Source: Mycobacterium sp. shizuoka-1
GTDB lineage: Bacteria; Actinomycetota; Actinomycetes; Mycobacteriales; Mycobacteriaceae
Direction: 5' to 3'
Length of the DNA: 64,000 nucleotides
Assembly (NCBI RefSeq): GCF_002723835.1
Contig: NZ_BEWG01000013.1
Coordinates: 61,104-125,103 of the forward strand
A program made the position numbers and the translations under genes. The notes under the pieces were generated by a model. The model worked only from the letters and a program-made list of their open reading frames with translations. It searched no databases and was not told where the DNA came from. This document shows, piece by piece, positions 61,873 to 64,000 of this stretch. Position 1 is the stretch's first letter. Each line of letters begins with the position of its first letter.

Positions 61873-62718
61873 TCACCCGGACAGGTGGAAGTTGCCGGAC
61901 TGTCCGTAGATGGACATCGCCACCGCCAGGAGCAGCAGCGTCAACACGATCAGGGAGGTGCGCACCGAATGTCCCACTGCCTCACCGACTCCGGCAGGTC
62001 CGCCGGTTGCGGTGTAGCCGTAGTAGGTGTGTACCAGCATCACGGCGATCCCCATCAAGACCACGGTGAAGAACGACCACAGCAGGTCCGTGGAGTTCAG
62101 GAAGGTGTTGAAGTAATGGTCGTAGACACCGGTGGACTGTCCGTAGAACCCGGTGGTGCCGAATCGGGCGGCCAGGAAGGCACACACCATGGCCACGCAG
62201 TACAGCGGGATCACCACGACCACGCCGGCGACCACGCGGGTGGACACCAGGTAGGCCACCGACCGCACCGCCATCACCTCGAGGGCGTCGATCTCGTCGG
62301 CGATCCGCATGGCGCCCAGTTGTGCGGTGGCCCCGGCGCCGATCGTGGCGGCCAGGCCGATGCCCGCGACGGCGGGGGAGATGATGCGGACGTTGACATA
62401 GGCGGAGATGAACCCCGTCATCGCCTCGACGCCGATGCCCGAGAGTTCGTTGTAGCCCTGGACGGCGATCACGGCGCCGGTGGTCAACGTGAGGAATCCG
62501 ACGACCACCACGGTGCCGCCGATGAGGGCCAATGCGCCAGTGCCCAAGCTCATTTGGGCAATGAGGCGGAGGATCTCTGTCCGGTAGCGCGTGACGGCGA
62601 TGCCGATCTCGCGCACGGACCTCGCGTTGAATTTGATCTGCACACCGATGCGGTTCCAGCCCTCGGCGACGCCGTGCGCCACGGTGGTCCAGCCTGGACG
62701 TTCGTGGACGGCGGTCAT
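61873..62718 (-). CDS. YrbEB-type ABC permease (MlaE family)
   Basis: A 281-residue membrane protein with five to six helices and the MlaE/permease signature (ATIGAGATAQLGAMRIADEIDALEVM). It pairs with YrbEA to form the inner-membrane channel energised by the ATPase MceG, which is encoded elsewhere. ATG overlaps the yrbEA stop (ATGA). Confidence 0.95.
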   Translation of the reverse strand: MTAVHERPGWTTVAHGVAEGWNRIGVQIKFNARSVREIGIAVTRYRTEILRLIAQMSLGTGALALIGGTVVVVGFLTLTTGAVIAVQGYNELSGIGVEAMTGFISAYVNVRIISPAVAGIGLAATIGAGATAQLGAMRIADEIDALEVMAVRSVAYLVSTRVVAGVVVVIPLYCVAMVCAFLAARFGTTGFYGQSTGVYDHYFNTFLNSTDLLWSFFTVVLMGIAVMLVHTYYGYTATGGPAGVGEAVGHSVRTSLIVLTLLLLAVAMSIYGQSGNFHLSG

Positions 62719-63482
62719 TTCGCGCTCGTGTAATAGACGGCGGTCGCGACGATGTTGATCACGAACAGTGCGATGAACGAGTACACGACGGTCTCGTTGA
62801 CGGCGTTGCCGACGCCCTGTGGCCCTCTGCGCACCGACATGCCCTTGTAGCACGCGATCAGCGCGGCCGACAGCCCGAACAGTGCGCCCTTGACCAAGCT
62901 CAAGACGATGTCGGGCAGCCCGGTGAACAAGGTGAGGCCGGCGACGAAGGCGCCCGGGGTGACGTGCTGGATGAACACCGCGAAGCCGAACGAGCCGACC
63001 AGTCCGACGAGTGTCACCAGCGACACCAGCGACACGGCGACGACGGTGGCGGCCAGCACGCGCGGCACCACGAGGCGGTGCACGGGATCGACACCCATGA
63101 CCCGCAGCGCGTCGAGCTCGTCGCGGATCGTGCGGGCACCGAGATCGGCGCACATCGCGGTCGCTCCGGTGCCGGCGACCACGAGCACGGTCACGATCGG
63201 CCCGATCTCGGTGACCGCCGCACTGGCGGCGCCGGTCCCGGAGAAGTCGGTGGCGCCGAATTCGGTCAGCAGGACGTTGATGGTGAACACGACCAGCACG
63301 GTGAACGGGACGGCCAGAAGCAGGGTCGGAACGACGGCGACCCGCGCCACGAACCAGGTTTGCAGGATGAACTCCCGCCAGGCGAACGGTGGTTTGACCA
63401 TCGCGACCAGCGTGTCCAGCGCGACGGCATAGAAATCACCAACCGACCGGATGGGTTTGAGGACATTGTCCGTTGACACCAC
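62715..63482 (-). CDS. YrbEA-type ABC permease (MlaE family)
   Basis: A 255-residue membrane protein with the MlaE signature GTGATAMCADLGARTIRDELDALRVMGVDP. First gene of the mce operon. Two consecutive GTG codons (63482 and 63479) can start it, with AGGGGG upstream; the first was used. No regulator gene lies at the operon head. Confidence 0.94.
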   Translation of the reverse strand: MVSTDNVLKPIRSVGDFYAVALDTLVAMVKPPFAWREFILQTWFVARVAVVPTLLLAVPFTVLVVFTINVLLTEFGATDFSGTGAASAAVTEIGPIVTVLVVAGTGATAMCADLGARTIRDELDALRVMGVDPVHRLVVPRVLAATVVAVSLVSLVTLVGLVGSFGFAVFIQHVTPGAFVAGLTLFTGLPDIVLSLVKGALFGLSAALIACYKGMSVRRGPQGVGNAVNETVVYSFIALFVINIVATAVYYTSAK

Positions 63483-63637
63483 GTCGGGACCCCCTGGCCG
63501 GTTGCCGACAGTTCGCGGCATCTTCCGGAGTTTCACGCTAGGCAGCAAATTGCGGTGCGGGAGGGGTCGAAGGTCCCAACGTGAGAGGCCAGAAGGTTGC
63601 CGGTAGCCGGGGCCTGCGGGCAGAAATAAAGCCTATC

Positions 63638-63667
63638 AACATACCGTCAGGTTTGGTGAAAGCTCAA
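63638..63667 (-). promoter_or_regulatory. Candidate promoter for the mce operon
   Basis: On the minus strand, TTGAGC (63667-63662) and TATGTT (63643-63638) are separated by 18 bases. It would give a leader of roughly 150 bases to yrbEA. The region is AT-rich relative to the genome. Based on sequence pattern only. Confidence 0.35.
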
Positions 63668-63730
63668 CTATTGACGGTGTCGAATGACGTTCCCCTGAAC
63701 GAAGCCTGTGAAGTAGTGCAGAATGTGCCC

Positions 63731-63877
63731 ATGGTTTGGGGGGGATTTTCTCGCAAGAGGGTGAAGTGTGCTATCTGCGCTCACGAACAGAGTGTGTTCG
63801 CGGGCCGGGAAACTTACACCTGTCGCCGGTGCAACAAGACGTTGCCGCTCCGAATGGCTGTCCCCGCCGGGCAGTGA
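63731..63877 (+). CDS. Possible small zinc-ribbon protein
   Basis: ATG at 63731 opens 48 codons. The product has two CxxC knuckles, C-AIC at about residues 14-17 and C-RRC at about 32-35, separated by 14 residues, as in zinc ribbons, within a basic background (FSRKRVK, RRCNKTLPLR). An in-frame GTG at 63653 would add 26 residues. It is divergent from the mce operon and could be a regulator, but no homologue is recognised. The remaining bases to the window end show nothing further. Confidence 0.45.
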   Translation: MVWGGFSRKRVKCAICAHEQSVFAGRETYTCRRCNKTLPLRMAVPAGQ

Positions 63878-64000
63878 TCCCGGTCGCAGCACTCGGTGTT
63901 GTGGAGCCTAGGAGATTCGATATCTCTAGGTGGCGCAAAGGTATCCGCGACGTACACGACGACTGCTAATTCGAGGCTCCGGTCGCTGTCGCGGACAAGT

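Overview
The window is GC-rich actinobacterial DNA, almost certainly from a mycobacterium and probably a fast-growing environmental one (Mycolicibacterium type). The evidence is the FhaA-FhaB-PstP-RodA-PbpA-PknA-PknB operon with TrpG, CrgA, PpiA and CwsA in the order seen next to oriC in M. tuberculosis (equivalents of Rv0020c back to Rv0008c), a tRNA-Leu beside fhaA, a complete mce operon, a WhiB protein, type VII secretion-associated families (EspC-like, DUF4226, DUF2694) and a KshA steroid hydroxylase. No prophage, insertion sequence, CRISPR array or rRNA is visible.

Layout. 1-6859: oxidative catabolism, with two cytochrome P450s flanking a ferredoxin and a NIPSNAP-like protein, a divergent TetR plus LLM oxidoreductase, a zinc-type alcohol dehydrogenase and an SDR. 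6915-17766: metabolic and cell-surface genes (FAD monooxygenase, Kup potassium transporter, secreted protein, rhomboid protease, D-aminoacylase-like amidohydrolase, STAS protein, methyltransferase, two tandem VOC proteins, nitrobindin, beta-lactamase-fold hydrolase). 17790-22357: a compact accessory cassette of XRE regulator, NlpC/P60 hydrolase, DUF4226 protein, a Pro-rich protein with an apparently inactive NlpC/P60-like tail, an EspC-like T7SS substrate and a DUF2694 protein, divergent from a WhiB protein with unusual cysteine spacing. 22388-28077: KshA with its own TetR and a perfect operator palindrome, then EVE, pirin, GNAT, thioesterase and cyclase genes. 28097-33821: a five-gene run (nitrilase, YtcJ amidohydrolase, APC permease, DUF2071, small secreted protein) opposite a TetR with a palindromic operator. 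33754-36767: an orphan oxidase-accessory operon (two paralogous membrane proteins, COX3-like, COX4-like) opposite another TetR. 37123-39434: two tandem diguanylate cyclases, ending at a strong terminator shared with tRNA-Leu.

39802-53028 is the conserved growth and division region: FHA scaffolds, the PP2C phosphatase, a SEDS protein with its transpeptidase, and the two essential Ser/Thr kinases, joined mostly by 4-base start/stop overlaps. Between pbpA and pknA a 35-bp tandem repeat creates two 12-codon minicistrons that continue the ATGA overlap relay. 53033-63482 holds L-serine dehydratase and an eight-gene mce operon (yrbEA, yrbEB, mceA-F) for envelope lipid or sterol uptake, where the gyrA side would be expected from M. 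tuberculosis synteny. The last 500 bases hold only a possible 48-residue zinc-ribbon protein.

The items most worth a second look are the WhiB/XRE-controlled T7SS-associated cassette with its active hydrolase and pseudo-hydrolase pair, the pbpA-pknA minicistron repeat, the orphan COX3/COX4 operon, and an 18-bp perfect palindrome beside a DnaA-box-like site upstream of the PH-domain gene.
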